Shown here in pieces: positions 1 through 6,938 of a DNA stretch of 10,209 nucleotides. A program made the translations under genes and the position numbers. This DNA comes from an uncultured Clostridia bacterium (GTDB taxonomy: Bacteria > Bacillota > Clostridia > Oscillospirales > Oscillospiraceae): the NCBI GenBank assembly GCA_947169005.1, contig CAMVOG010000071.1, forward strand, positions 1 through 10,209, given 5' to 3'. The first letter of the stretch is position 1; each line of letters begins with the position of its first letter. Below the pieces are notes generated by a model. That model was given only the letters and a program-made list of their open reading frames with translations. It searched no databases and was not told the origin of the DNA.

Positions 1-1558
1 CCATGTGGACTTCAACTATGAGGTGTCCCGTTCCCTGGCGGCCTGCGAGGGGGCCGTCCTGGTGGTGGACGCCCGGCAGGGGGCCGAGGCGCAGACCCTG
101 GCCAACGCCTACCTGGCCCTGGATAACGATCTGGAGATCCTGCCCGTGGTGAACAAGATCGACCTGCCCGGGGCGGACCCCGCCAAGGTGAAGAAGGAGA
201 TCGAGGACATCATCGGCATCCCGGCCATGGACGCGCCGGAGATCTCCGCCAAGCTGGGGCTGAATATCGACGCGGTGCTGGAGGATATCGTGGCCAACGT
301 TCCCGCCCCGAAAGGGGACGAGAAGGCCCCTCTCAAGGCGCTGATTTTTGACAGCCAGTATGACCCCTTTGTGGGCGTCGTTGTCTATATCCGCCTCAAG
401 GACGGCCTCATCCGCCCGGGCATGGACGTGAAGATGATGGCCTCCGGCGCGGTGTACAAGGTGGTGGAGGTGGGCCACATGCGCCCTATCGGCCTGGACC
501 CCTGCAAGGAGCTCTCCGCGGGGGACGTGGGCTATTTCACCGCCAGCATCAAGACCGTTTCGGATACCCAGCCTGGCGATACCGTCACCGGCGCGGAGAA
601 TCCGGCGGCGGAGCCGCTGCCCGGCTACCGCCCGGCCCAGCCTATGGTCTTTTCCGGCGTCTACCCGGCGGACGGAGCCAAGTACCCGGACCTGCGGGAC
701 GCCCTGGAAAAGCTGAAGCTGAACGACGCCGCCTTGTCCTATGAGCCGGAAACCTCCGCCGCCCTGGGCTTCGGCTTCCGCTGCGGCTTCCTGGGCCTGC
801 TGCATATGGAAATCATCCAGGAACGGCTGGAGCGGGAGTTCAACCTGGACCTTATCACCACCGCCCCCAGCGTTATATATAAGGTGGTGAAGACAGACGG
901 GGAGACCATGATGATCGACAATCCGCTGAACTGGCCGGACCCCTCGGTGATCGAGTGGGCGGAGGAGCCCTTCGTGAAGGCCTCCATCATGACGCCCGTG
1001 GAGTTTGTGGGCAACATCATGGACATCTGCCAGGAGAAGCGCGGCGAGTTCAAGGACATGGTTTACCTGGATTCTGAGCGGGTGGAGCTGCATTACCATA
1101 TGCCCCTCAACGAGATCATCTATGATTTCTTCGACGCCTTGAAATCCCGCACCAAGGGCTATGCCTCCCTGGACTATGAACTGGAGGAATACCGCCGCTC
1201 CGAGCTGGTGAAGCTGGACATTCTGCTCAATGGCGACATGGTGGACGCCCTCAGCTTCATCGTCCATAAGGACAAGGCCTATCCCCGGGGCCGCCGCATT
1301 GCGGAAAAGCTCAAGGAGAACATCCCGCGTCAGCTTTTCGAGGTCCCGGTCCAGGCGGCCATCGGCGGCAAGGTCATCGCCCGCGAGACCATCAAGGCCA
1401 TGCGCAAGGACGTGCTGGCCAAGTGCTACGGCGGCGACATCACCCGCAAAAAGAAGCTGCTGGAAAAGCAGAAAGAAGGCAAAAAGCGCATGCGCAGCCT
1501 CGGCACCGTCTCCGTCCCCCAGGAGGCGTTCATGGCCGTGCTGCGCCTGGACGAGTGA
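1..1558 (+). CDS. lepA: Elongation factor 4 (LepA), 5'-truncated by window edge
   Basis: Ribosome-associated translational GTPase (elongation factor 4), known to act on the elongating or assembling 70S ribosome in the cytoplasm. The frame is already open at base 2, where the first codon is the His of the G3 motif (DTPGH), followed by VDFNYEVSRSLAACEGA as in LepA. Thus roughly 80 N-terminal residues (P-loop and switch I) lie outside the window. Visible are G4 (NKID, bases 152-163), G5 (SAK, 245-253), domain II, the EF-G-like domains III and V (for example GFRCGFLGLLHMEI) and the LepA-specific C-terminal domain ending in KRMRSLGTVSVPQEAF. About 518 residues are present, which fits the usual length near 600 once the missing part is added. 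The gene ends in tandem TGATAA and is followed by a hairpin. Any apparent GTG start at base 5 is an internal Val. Identification is secure. Confidence 0.97.
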   Translation, partial: HVDFNYEVSRSLAACEGAVLVVDARQGAEAQTLANAYLALDNDLEILPVVNKIDLPGADPAKVKKEIEDIIGIPAMDAPEISAKLGLNIDAVLEDIVANVPAPKGDEKAPLKALIFDSQYDPFVGVVVYIRLKDGLIRPGMDVKMMASGAVYKVVEVGHMRPIGLDPCKELSAGDVGYFTASIKTVSDTQPGDTVTGAENPAAEPLPGYRPAQPMVFSGVYPADGAKYPDLRDALEKLKLNDAALSYEPETSAALGFGFRCGFLGLLHMEIIQERLEREFNLDLITTAPSVIYKVVKTDGETMMIDNPLNWPDPSVIEWAEEPFVKASIMTPVEFVGNIMDICQEKRGEFKDMVYLDSERVELHYHMPLNEIIYDFFDALKSRTKGYASLDYELEEYRRSELVKLDILLNGDMVDALSFIVHKDKAYPRGRRIAEKLKENIPRQLFEVPVQAAIGGKVIARETIKAMRKDVLAKCYGGDITRKKKLLEKQKEGKKRMRSLGTVSVPQEAFMAVLRLDE

Positions 1559-1564
1559 TAAAGA

Positions 1565-1590
1565 CGTCCTCCCGCCGGCGCGGGAGGACG
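1565..1590. terminator. Convergent hairpin terminator between lepA and the toxin gene
   Basis: A perfect 11-bp stem (1565-1575 with 1580-1590) closes a CGGC loop in the 49-bp gap between the lepA stop and the minus-strand toxin stop. Read leftward, the stem is followed by TCTTTAT, a fair U-tract. Read rightward it is followed only by CATTAAATAC, a poor one. It probably ends the toxin transcript intrinsically and may help end lepA. Stem symmetry is seen; function is inferred. Confidence 0.7.
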
Positions 1591-1607
1591 CATTAAATAC
1601 ATACTAT

Positions 1608-1946
1608 TCAAGAAAACAGCTCGGAGCGGAAGAGTGTTGGATAGTCCGATCTCCCATCGAAGATGTGATAGATAAAAACCGTTTCACCAAGCAGCCGGTA
1701 GATCACGATATACTTTCTCTTGACAACGATGCTGCGATAGCCCAAGGCGGCCAGTTCCCGGTCACGCATGACCGGCCCGGACAAAGGAAAGCGTGAGAGC
1801 TGCTCCAGCGCGTCATAGATCGCGTCCGTGATCCTGCGGGCGGAGGCTGCTCCGGCCAGAGAACGATATAGCTGCGCAATCTCCTCCAGGTCGAACTGCG
1901 CCGGAGTCAGCAGTCTCACGGAATAGCGCTTTGCGGCCTCATTCAT
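1608..1946 (-). CDS. RelE/ParE-superfamily toxin of a type II toxin-antitoxin pair
   Basis: A predicted 112-residue small basic toxin. The family includes mRNA-cleaving RelE-like and gyrase-poisoning ParE-like members; the sequence does not tell me which applies here. The fold signature is clear: an N-terminal YSVRLLTPAQFDLEEIAQLY strand-helix, a middle helix with LEQLSRFPLSGP, then YRSIVVKRKYIVIYRL and a C-terminal strand VFIYHIFDGRSDY typical of ParE/RelE plasmid-stabilisation proteins. The chosen ATG at 1946 (MNEAAKRY) has GGAGG six bases upstream and lies inside the antitoxin stop region (8-nt overlap), implying translational coupling. An in-frame ATG at 1979 would add 11 residues but lies deep inside the antitoxin and fits less well. 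It is transcribed leftward after the antitoxin and ends at the hairpin shared with lepA. The frame is intact, so the toxin is plausibly functional. Confidence 0.88.
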   Translation of the reverse strand: MNEAAKRYSVRLLTPAQFDLEEIAQLYRSLAGAASARRITDAIYDALEQLSRFPLSGPVMRDRELAALGYRSIVVKRKYIVIYRLLGETVFIYHIFDGRSDYPTLFRSELFS

Positions 1947-2199
1947 AGAGCGCCTCCAACTGTTTACGGGATTCCTCAAGCGTCAAGCCATGCTCTCCGT
2001 TCAGCCGGAGCTGCTCCGCGGCGGCGAGCCGGGCCTTCAGCCGATAAAGCTCCTCCCGCCGCTCAAAGGCCTCAATGCTCATCACCACGATATCGCCTTC
2101 GCCGTTTTTTGTGATATAGATGGGCTCGGCCTCCTGGTGGGCCATTTCGGATATGGCGGCATAATCATTGCGCAGAGAGGTAGAGGATTTGATAAGCAA
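1939..2199 (-). CDS. Phd/YefM-family antitoxin
   Basis: A predicted 86-residue antitoxin that would neutralise the downstream toxin and, as in Phd/YefM proteins, repress its own promoter. The N-terminal DNA-binding part reads LIKSSTSLRNDYAAISEMAH, followed by EPIYITKNGEGDIVVMSIEAFERRE, the classic Phd/YefM core in which a strand with 'ITKNG' precedes 'VVMS...FE'. The C-terminal half (about residues 50-86) is a charged helix ending in LEESRKQLEALYE, as expected for the toxin-binding tail. The start is chosen as TTG at 2199: it gives the family-like N-terminus M-L-I-K-S-S-T and has GGAGG eight bases upstream. A TTG at 2214 would overlap that ribosome binding site, so it is unlikely. It is first in the two-gene operon and overlaps the toxin by 8 nt. 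Confidence 0.88.
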   Translation of the reverse strand: MLIKSSTSLRNDYAAISEMAHQEAEPIYITKNGEGDIVVMSIEAFERREELYRLKARLAAAEQLRLNGEHGLTLEESRKQLEALYE

Positions 2200-2207
2200 A
2201 GCAAACA

Positions 2208-2212
2208 CCTCC
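2208..2212 (-). promoter_or_regulatory. Ribosome binding site that fixes the antitoxin's TTG start
   Basis: GGAGG on the minus strand lies eight bases before TTG at 2199. No ATG or GTG is placed at a usable distance, so this site decides a rare TTG start. Confidence 0.7.
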
Positions 2213-2217
2213 AAAGA

Positions 2218-2247
2218 AGAATTATAATAGTATTATATCATAATTCT
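2218..2247. promoter_or_regulatory. Operator-like palindromes over the toxin-antitoxin -10 box
   Basis: Two nested inverted repeats are present: AGAATTAT (2218-2225) with ATAATTCT (2240-2247), and ATAATAGTATTAT (2224-2236), perfect around a central G. Together they cover the -10 box and the transcription start. Phd/YefM antitoxins are known to bind such palindromes; binding here is inferred. The AT-rich composition means some symmetry could arise by chance. Confidence 0.55.
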
Positions 2248-2259
2248 GCGAATTGGCAA
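2232..2259 (-). promoter_or_regulatory. Sigma-70-type promoter of the toxin-antitoxin operon
   Basis: On the minus strand, -35 TTGCCA (2259-2254) is separated by 16 bp from a perfect -10 TATAAT (2237-2232). The start of transcription would fall near 2225, giving a leader of about 25 nt before the TTG start. The -10 sits inside the palindromes annotated separately, the expected geometry for antitoxin autorepression. Confidence 0.75.
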
Positions 2260-2291
2260 GAGGGATAATCAATTCACGCCGCCGCAGGCGG

Positions 2292-2324
2292 CCAATATTA
2301 CACCAATGTTACATTTGGGCCAAA
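2292..2324. promoter_or_regulatory. Three abutting 11-bp elements upstream of the SLH gene promoter
   Basis: CCAATATTACA (2292-2302) is followed without a gap by CCAATGTTACA (2303-2313), differing at one base, and then by the 11-bp palindrome TTTGGGCCAAA (2314-2324). The last element ends five bases before the -35 box. A spacing of 11 bp is close to one helical turn, which suits protomers of a regulator bound side by side on one face of the DNA. The repeats are seen; a regulator is inferred and unidentified. Confidence 0.45.
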
Positions 2325-2328
2325 CCTC

Positions 2329-2357
2329 TTGCAAAACAAAAATCGGCATGTTATGAT
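2329..2357 (+). promoter_or_regulatory. Extended -10 promoter of the SLH-protein gene
   Basis: -35 TTGCAA (2329-2334), a 17-bp spacer and -10 TATGAT (2352-2357) preceded by the extended-10 TG at 2349-2350. Transcription would begin near 2364, about 220 nt before the ATG. It is the best promoter match found between the toxin-antitoxin operon and the SLH gene. Confidence 0.7.
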
Positions 2358-2363
2358 AAGCCC

Positions 2364-2587
2364 GCAATAAGGGGACGAGGGTTCTCTGCCCCTTGTTACA
2401 GAGAGAAAGCGGCTTCGGAGTACCGGAGATTTCCTTGCGGTGCGGCGGAGCGGAACACAGACGGTCCGCCGCACCTCCTCCATCCGCCGCCTCTCTTTTC
2501 AGAAGATGTCAACATCCAAAGGATGGGGACATAAACTGCCCGGTTCATGTTACGGGCGACTATATTTTAGAATAGGAGGAAAAAAAC
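2364..2587 (+). promoter_or_regulatory. Long structured leader of the SLH-protein mRNA
   Basis: This gene-free stretch holds three hairpins. (1) AAGGGG (2369-2374) pairs with CCCCTT (2389-2394), with inner GAG/CTC. (2) A perfect 11-bp stem joins 2439-2449 to 2465-2475 around a 15-nt loop; a second copy of the 3' arm core, TCCGCCGC at 2483-2490, could compete for the same 5' arm. (3) ATGTC/GACAT (2506-2510, 2528-2532) encloses CATCC-AAA-GGATG. The ribosome binding site AGGAGG (2574-2579) lies eight bases before ATG in an A-rich, unstructured stretch. No T-run follows the hairpins, so attenuation by termination is not evident; mRNA stabilisation or a translational switch is possible. I recognise no known riboswitch class. 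Confidence 0.5.
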
Positions 2588-4966
2588 ATGAGAAATCTCA
2601 AGAAGCTGATCTCCCTGGTTCTTGTGGTTGCGATGATCGCCAGCATCTGTGTTGCCGGTATGTTCAGCGCCTCTGCCGCGGATGTCAGCAACTACCCCAA
2701 TGCCGCTGATGTCATCACCACCCTTAAGGTGATGGAAGGCGACGAGGGCGGTATGCGTTATCAGGATACCGTCACCCGTGAGGAGGCTGCGACCATCATC
2801 TGCCGCCTGCTCCTCAACCCCACCGTGGCTTCCCTGCTGAAGGGCGCCGTGAACGCTCCCTTTGAGGACACCACCGGTTGGTCCGCCGGCTATGTTGCTT
2901 ATCTGAAGGATAGGGGCATTGTCAATGGCAAGACCGAGACCACCTTTGATCCCAAGGGCAACGTGACCGGCCTCGAGTTCGCGAAGATGCTGCTCACCGC
3001 TCTGGGCTATGGCAAGGCCGGCGAGTATGTCGGCGCCAGCTGGGATATCAACACCATCGTTGATGCCAACACCCTGAAGGTGTTTGCCGGCACCCTGGCC
3101 ACCGACCTCACCGCTCCTGCCACCCGCGAGGAGTGCATGCTGTATGCTTACAACGTTCTGTTCAAGAACACCGTTGCTTACAGCAAGGACAAGGGCACCT
3201 ATGAGAACACCTCCAAGATCCTTGCCGCTTCCTTCGATCTGGGCAACGCCGAGCCTGCTACCGACGTGTTCGGCCGTCTGACCTATGTCTACAAGATCGG
3301 CAACAAGATCGGCGTCACCACTCCCAACACCGCTGCCTACAAGGGCACCTTCAGCAAGCTGAACTCCGACGTCATCTATGACGCCATCGGCTACGCTGCC
3401 ACCGCCCTCACCACCGCCACTCTGGTTGTCGACGGCAAGGAAGCTGACACCCCTGTCACGCTGGATCCCATCAAGGATGGCGACAAGAAATCCAACACCA
3501 ACCTGATGAAGGACGGCGGTACTGCTGAGCTCTATTATCAGGATGGCAAGCTGACCATCGTCGTGATCTATGAGTACATCGGCTCCGCCGTTGTCAACAA
3601 GGTTGCGAAGACCACCAGCGTTGACACCCTCCTCGTTCCCCAGGGCTTCACCTGCGCGGATAAGGACATGGTCCTCTACACCAAGGCCTACAACTACAAC
3701 ACCCTGAGCTACATCATGCAGTCCGCTGAGGTCGCTGAGGGCGTCGTCGGCGCTTACTCCGCCAACAACACGGACGGTACTGCTCCTGTCGTTGCCGGCG
3801 TTCGCTATGCCTATTCTCCCACCAACGATGCCAACCAGCTCCCCAAGGCCCCCACTGGCACCAACTACGTGATCTACACCGACAGCAAGGGCGCCATCAT
3901 CTTTGCCGCTCCCAATGCTGAGGCTCCTGTGATCTCCACCAACTATGTGTACCTCATCCAGGCTGACGCTCAGAACCACGCTGTGAAGGGCGCCTCCGGC
4001 CTGCTGGACAACACCGCTGTCACCGATGCCAAGGCCCTCGTGAGAGTCGCCTACACCGATGGCAAGATCGAGACCGTCGCTTATACCATCGCCGACAACA
4101 ACATTGGCCAGAAGACCGCGAAGTTCAACGGCAAGACCTACGTCCTCGAGGCTGGTCAGACTGACGACGCTTCCGCTCTGAAGAGCGCCATGACCCCCGG
4201 CTGGTATGCTTACACCGCCGCTGAGGATGGCTCCCTGTCCCTCGAGGCTGTCAACGCCATGTTCGCGAAGACCGCTTCCGGCGCTGTCTCCATCGCCAAG
4301 GGCAACCGTAACGTCGCCGGCGTCACCGGCATGATCGCCACCACCAACACCGTTGAGAACATCATCTACAACGGCAAGAAGGCCGGCTTCGTGACCGCTA
4401 CCGGTTACCTCAACTTCGCTCCCATCAATGCTGCTGCTGCTGACGTCCTCGTGACCTATGTTCCCAACAGCACTCAGATCGCTGCCATCAACGTTTACGT
4501 CGCTGGCGACGAGCCCGGCGCTCCCGCTCCCAAGCCCGAGATGGTTTACCTGCTCGACGCTGGCACCGTGTACACCACCGGTACTGAGTACAGCTATGTC
4601 CAGGCTGACGGCACTGTGAAGACCTTCATCATCGCTGGTGAGAAACTTAACCGCGGCGTCTACACCCTGACCTACAACGCCCAGGGCGCTCCCGTCCTGA
4701 ATGCTGTGACCGGCGTGAAGTATGCTGCTTTTGAGAACGGCGCTGCCAAGGATGATTCTGTCATCAGCCTGGTTCAGCCCACCTACTTCCAGACCAAGGA
4801 TATGGATGCTTCCAAGGCTTACGAGCTGAACGCTAAGGATCCTGTCGTTGTCACCGACCTCACCGGCAACGGTGTCAAGACCCTGGCTGAGGGCCAGATC
4901 GTCAGCATCCTGACCACCACTGTTGATGGCTACACCTACGTCACCAACGTGTGGATCGAGGGCTGA
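2588..4966 (+). CDS. Secreted S-layer-homology (SLH) domain surface protein
   Basis: A predicted 792-residue exported protein anchored non-covalently to the cell wall by SLH domains. Residues 1-30 form a signal peptide: MRNLKK, a hydrophobic core, then Ala-Ser-Ala at 28-30 before the likely cut. SLH-like units follow: about 33-75 with TREEA at 63-67; about 92-140 (FEDTTGW...YLKDRGIVNG...FDPKGNVT) where TGLE at 127-130 replaces TRAE; and a diverged third unit, about 150-198, with TREE at 179-182. Residues 200-792 are Thr/Ala/Val/Asn-rich and look like beta-rich surface modules; I recognise no enzyme. Codons are strongly selected (AAG over AAA, AAC over AAT, many GCT, GTC and CGT), unlike its neighbours, which fits a very abundant protein. 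AGGAGG precedes the ATG by eight bases. The gene has its own promoter, long leader and strong terminator. An S-layer or S-layer-associated protein is likely; a true lattice-forming role is unproven. Confidence 0.9.
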   Translation: MRNLKKLISLVLVVAMIASICVAGMFSASAADVSNYPNAADVITTLKVMEGDEGGMRYQDTVTREEAATIICRLLLNPTVASLLKGAVNAPFEDTTGWSAGYVAYLKDRGIVNGKTETTFDPKGNVTGLEFAKMLLTALGYGKAGEYVGASWDINTIVDANTLKVFAGTLATDLTAPATREECMLYAYNVLFKNTVAYSKDKGTYENTSKILAASFDLGNAEPATDVFGRLTYVYKIGNKIGVTTPNTAAYKGTFSKLNSDVIYDAIGYAATALTTATLVVDGKEADTPVTLDPIKDGDKKSNTNLMKDGGTAELYYQDGKLTIVVIYEYIGSAVVNKVAKTTSVDTLLVPQGFTCADKDMVLYTKAYNYNTLSYIMQSAEVAEGVVGAYSANNTDGTAPVVAGVRYAYSPTNDANQLPKAPTGTNYVIYTDSKGAIIFAAPNAEAPVISTNYVYLIQADAQNHAVKGASGLLDNTAVTDAKALVRVAYTDGKIETVAYTIADNNIGQKTAKFNGKTYVLEAGQTDDASALKSAMTPGWYAYTAAEDGSLSLEAVNAMFAKTASGAVSIAKGNRNVAGVTGMIATTNTVENIIYNGKKAGFVTATGYLNFAPINAAAADVLVTYVPNSTQIAAINVYVAGDEPGAPAPKPEMVYLLDAGTVYTTGTEYSYVQADGTVKTFIIAGEKLNRGVYTLTYNAQGAPVLNAVTGVKYAAFENGAAKDDSVISLVQPTYFQTKDMDASKAYELNAKDPVVVTDLTGNGVKTLAEGQIVSILTTTVDGYTYVTNVWIEG

Positions 4967-4978
4967 TCGACAAACCCC

Positions 4979-5001
4979 TTATTCAATGCGTGATTGAATA
5001 A
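4979..5001 (+). repeat. AT-rich 9-bp inverted repeat after the SLH gene
   Basis: TTATTCAAT (4979-4987) and ATTGAATAA (4993-5001) form a perfect 9-bp stem with a 5-nt loop, 12 bases after the stop and 6 before the main terminator stem. It has no T-run. It may shield the 3' end of the mRNA or be a regulator site; either is inference. Confidence 0.5.
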
Positions 5002-5007
5002 ACAATG

Positions 5008-5037
5008 CCGCCCCCGGGTTCGCCCGGGGGCGGTTTT
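5008..5037 (+). terminator. Rho-independent terminator of the SLH gene
   Basis: A perfect 11-bp all-GC stem (5008-5018 with 5023-5033) carries a TTCG tetraloop and is followed directly by TTTT (5034-5037). This is a textbook strong terminator, in keeping with a highly transcribed gene, and it insulates the phosphodiesterase gene downstream. Confidence 0.92.
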
Positions 5038-5061
5038 GCATCCGATTCTTTCAGAAAACTG

Positions 5062-5090
5062 TTTCCCTTTTTGCCGTTTCGTGGTAAACT
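5062..5090 (+). promoter_or_regulatory. Possible extended -10 promoter of the phosphodiesterase gene
   Basis: TAAACT (5085-5090) is preceded by the extended-10 TG (5082-5083) and lies 17 bp from a poor -35, TTTCCC (5062-5067). It falls between the SLH terminator and the gene, where a promoter is needed, but the hexamers are weak. Confidence 0.35.
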
Positions 5091-5126
5091 TTTATCAAAG
5101 AAAGCTCAGAGAGAGGAGGGCCCGCC

Positions 5127-6938
5127 GTGGCAAAAAGATTGCGCAAGCTGCCCGCGCTTTTGCGCCTGTGCTGGAAGCCTCTCTTTCTATTTGAGCTGCT
5201 GTATAAGCTTTTCTCCGCCGCCCTCCTGGCTGCCTACATATATTTGGCCTTTCACGCGGCCACGGCGGTCTGCGGCTATTCCTATATCACGCTGGAAAAC
5301 CTTTCTGATTTTATGCGGCACCCTCTTGTTCTTTTTCTTCTGCTCTTGCTTCTGCTTTTGATTGCCCTGTTGACGCTCCCGGACGTGGGGGCCTCCGTTT
5401 ATGCCTTTGGCCGTGCGGCGGAGGGGAAGCGGCCCCATTTTCTTCATTTGGTCGGCGTTATTTTTATCGGCCTGCGCCGCGTATTTCGGCAAAGGGACCT
5501 TGGTCTGCTGCTCCATTCCGTTCTGCAGCTTCCCACCCTATGCATCGGCGTGACCCTGGCCTTTCTTTTCTCTACCAAGCTCTGGGGGATCCTCGGCTCC
5601 GTCCTTGCGCAAAGACCCTGGCTTCTCCTTGCGCTGCTGCCTCTCCTGCTGCTTGCCCTCTGGTCTCTCCGTCGGTTGTACGTGCCGCATTTCTGCTTTT
5701 TGGCCGGAGAGCGTTATCGGGAGGCCCGCCGTTCGGACAGGGGCGTGGGCGGGCCTCGCTTTCCTGAGCTTGTCCTTCTTGTGCTGCTGCAGCTTTGCCT
5801 GGCCATTGTGGCCCTGGCGTTCCTGCTGCTGGGGCTCACCCTGGCGAAGCTCCTGGGTCTGCTGCTGGAAGAGGGGTTTCTTTTGAGCTGGCTCAGCTCC
5901 GCCTTGATCTCGGCCCTGCTCCTTTTCGTCTTTTCAGTCCTTTCCGCCCTGTCCCTTCCTCTGCGTTATGGGCTGATCGCCTCCTTTCTTTCCTGCCGCC
6001 TGGAGGAGAGGGGGCTTCCGCCCCTCAAAATCGCTGAAAAGAAAAAGGTCCCCGATCTGAAAACGGAAATCCTTCTTCGCCGCGTTCTCGTTGCTCTCGG
6101 CTGCGTCGGCGGGGCCGCCTGTCTCCTTTTCGGCTTTCTGCTGGGGGAAGGGGTCATTAACCCCAGCGTGGAGCATCTGCGCGAAACGGAGATCACGGCT
6201 CACCGCGGCGCCTCCGCCCTGGCCCCGGAGAATACCATGGCCGCCTTCCGCCTGGCTGAGGAGCTGGGCGCGGACTGGATCGAGCTGGATGTGCAGGAGT
6301 GCGCGGACGGAGAGATCGTCGTGATGCATGACAGCAATTTTGCCCGCACCGTCGGACTCCGTGCCAATGTGTGGGAGCTCACTTGGCCCGAGATCGCGGA
6401 GCTGGACGCCGGGAGCCGATTTTCGCCTCTTTACGCGGGGGAGAGGATCCCTCTCCTGCGGGAGGTGCTGGACTTTGCCCGGGATAGCGGCGTCCGGCTG
6501 AATATCGAGCTGAAGCCCACCGGCCGGGAACGGGAGCTGGAGCGCTCCGTGGCCCGCCTGGTGCGGGAATACGGGATGGAGGAACGCTGTGTGATCACTT
6601 CACAGGTCTATGCGGTGCTGGAGCGCGTCAAGGCAGTGGCTCCGGAGCTGGAAACCGTCTACGTTATGGGCCTGGCCTATGGGGACCTGAGCCGCATGAC
6701 GGCGGCGGATGCTTTCAGCATCCAGGCGGCCAGCATCACCCGCCCCCTGGTCAAGCGCGTCCACAACGTGGGCAAGGAGATCATGGCCTGGACCGTGAAC
6801 AGCGCCGACGCCATCGACCGCATGCTGAGCCGGGGCGTGGACAACATCATCACCGACGACATTGAGCTGGCCCTGGAGCGCGTCAGCGAAAGCCGCTACA
6901 GCAGCTGGGTGCGGGAGTATCTGGCGATTTTCAATTAA
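5127..6938 (+). CDS. Membrane-anchored glycerophosphodiester phosphodiesterase
   Basis: A predicted 603-residue enzyme hydrolysing glycerophosphodiesters (for example glycerophosphocholine or glycerophosphoglycerol) to glycerol-3-phosphate and an alcohol. Residues 1-345 form a membrane domain of about seven helices (near 27-48, 66-90, 125-150, 164-182, 213-245, 252-276 and 317-340), like the membrane domain found before GDPD in other Firmicutes. Residues 355-595 are a full GDPD domain: H359-R360-G361, PENT at 367-370, E386-L-D388, H401-D402 and N459-I-E461-L-K463, so the known catalytic and metal-binding residues are present. The GTG start at 5127 has AGGAGG seven bases upstream and begins MAKRLRK. 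Orientation is not certain; the catalytic domain may face outward and act on lipoteichoic-acid or lipid-derived diesters. The N-terminal half is rich in TTT and CTT codons, partly from its Phe and Leu content. It stands alone between two terminators. Confidence 0.92.
   Translation: MAKRLRKLPALLRLCWKPLFLFELLYKLFSAALLAAYIYLAFHAATAVCGYSYITLENLSDFMRHPLVLFLLLLLLLLIALLTLPDVGASVYAFGRAAEGKRPHFLHLVGVIFIGLRRVFRQRDLGLLLHSVLQLPTLCIGVTLAFLFSTKLWGILGSVLAQRPWLLLALLPLLLLALWSLRRLYVPHFCFLAGERYREARRSDRGVGGPRFPELVLLVLLQLCLAIVALAFLLLGLTLAKLLGLLLEEGFLLSWLSSALISALLLFVFSVLSALSLPLRYGLIASFLSCRLEERGLPPLKIAEKKKVPDLKTEILLRRVLVALGCVGGAACLLFGFLLGEGVINPSVEHLRETEITAHRGASALAPENTMAAFRLAEELGADWIELDVQECADGEIVVMHDSNFARTVGLRANVWELTWPEIAELDAGSRFSPLYAGERIPLLREVLDFARDSGVRLNIELKPTGRERELERSVARLVREYGMEERCVITSQVYAVLERVKAVAPELETVYVMGLAYGDLSRMTAADAFSIQAASITRPLVKRVHNVGKEIMAWTVNSADAIDRMLSRGVDNIITDDIELALERVSESRYSSWVREYLAIFN

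Noticed and set aside
1230..1796. 188-codon plus-strand frame spanning the end of lepA and the toxin gene
   Set aside because: It is a +1 shadow of lepA giving Ser/Arg-rich nonsense and then runs antisense through the toxin gene and the terminator.
1947..1979. 11-residue N-terminal extension of the toxin
   Set aside because: The ATG at 1946 has GGAGG six bases upstream and sits at the antitoxin stop; the upstream ATG gives a non-family N-terminus deep in the antitoxin gene.
2364..2587. Known riboswitch (for example cyclic-di-GMP) in the SLH leader
   Set aside because: None of the conserved cores I know is present, and the hairpins lack a following T-run or a masked ribosome binding site.
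2642..2665. Lipoprotein lipobox at Cys21 of the SLH protein
   Set aside because: The residue before Cys21 is Ile, not Gly, Ala or Ser, and a good signal peptidase I site (Ala-Ser-Ala) lies at residues 28-30.
2567..3979. 470-codon open frame on the minus strand opposite the SLH gene
   Set aside because: It has no signal for translation, its product is a Gly/Val/Ile-rich string with no domain, and it mirrors the strong codon bias of the SLH gene on the other strand.
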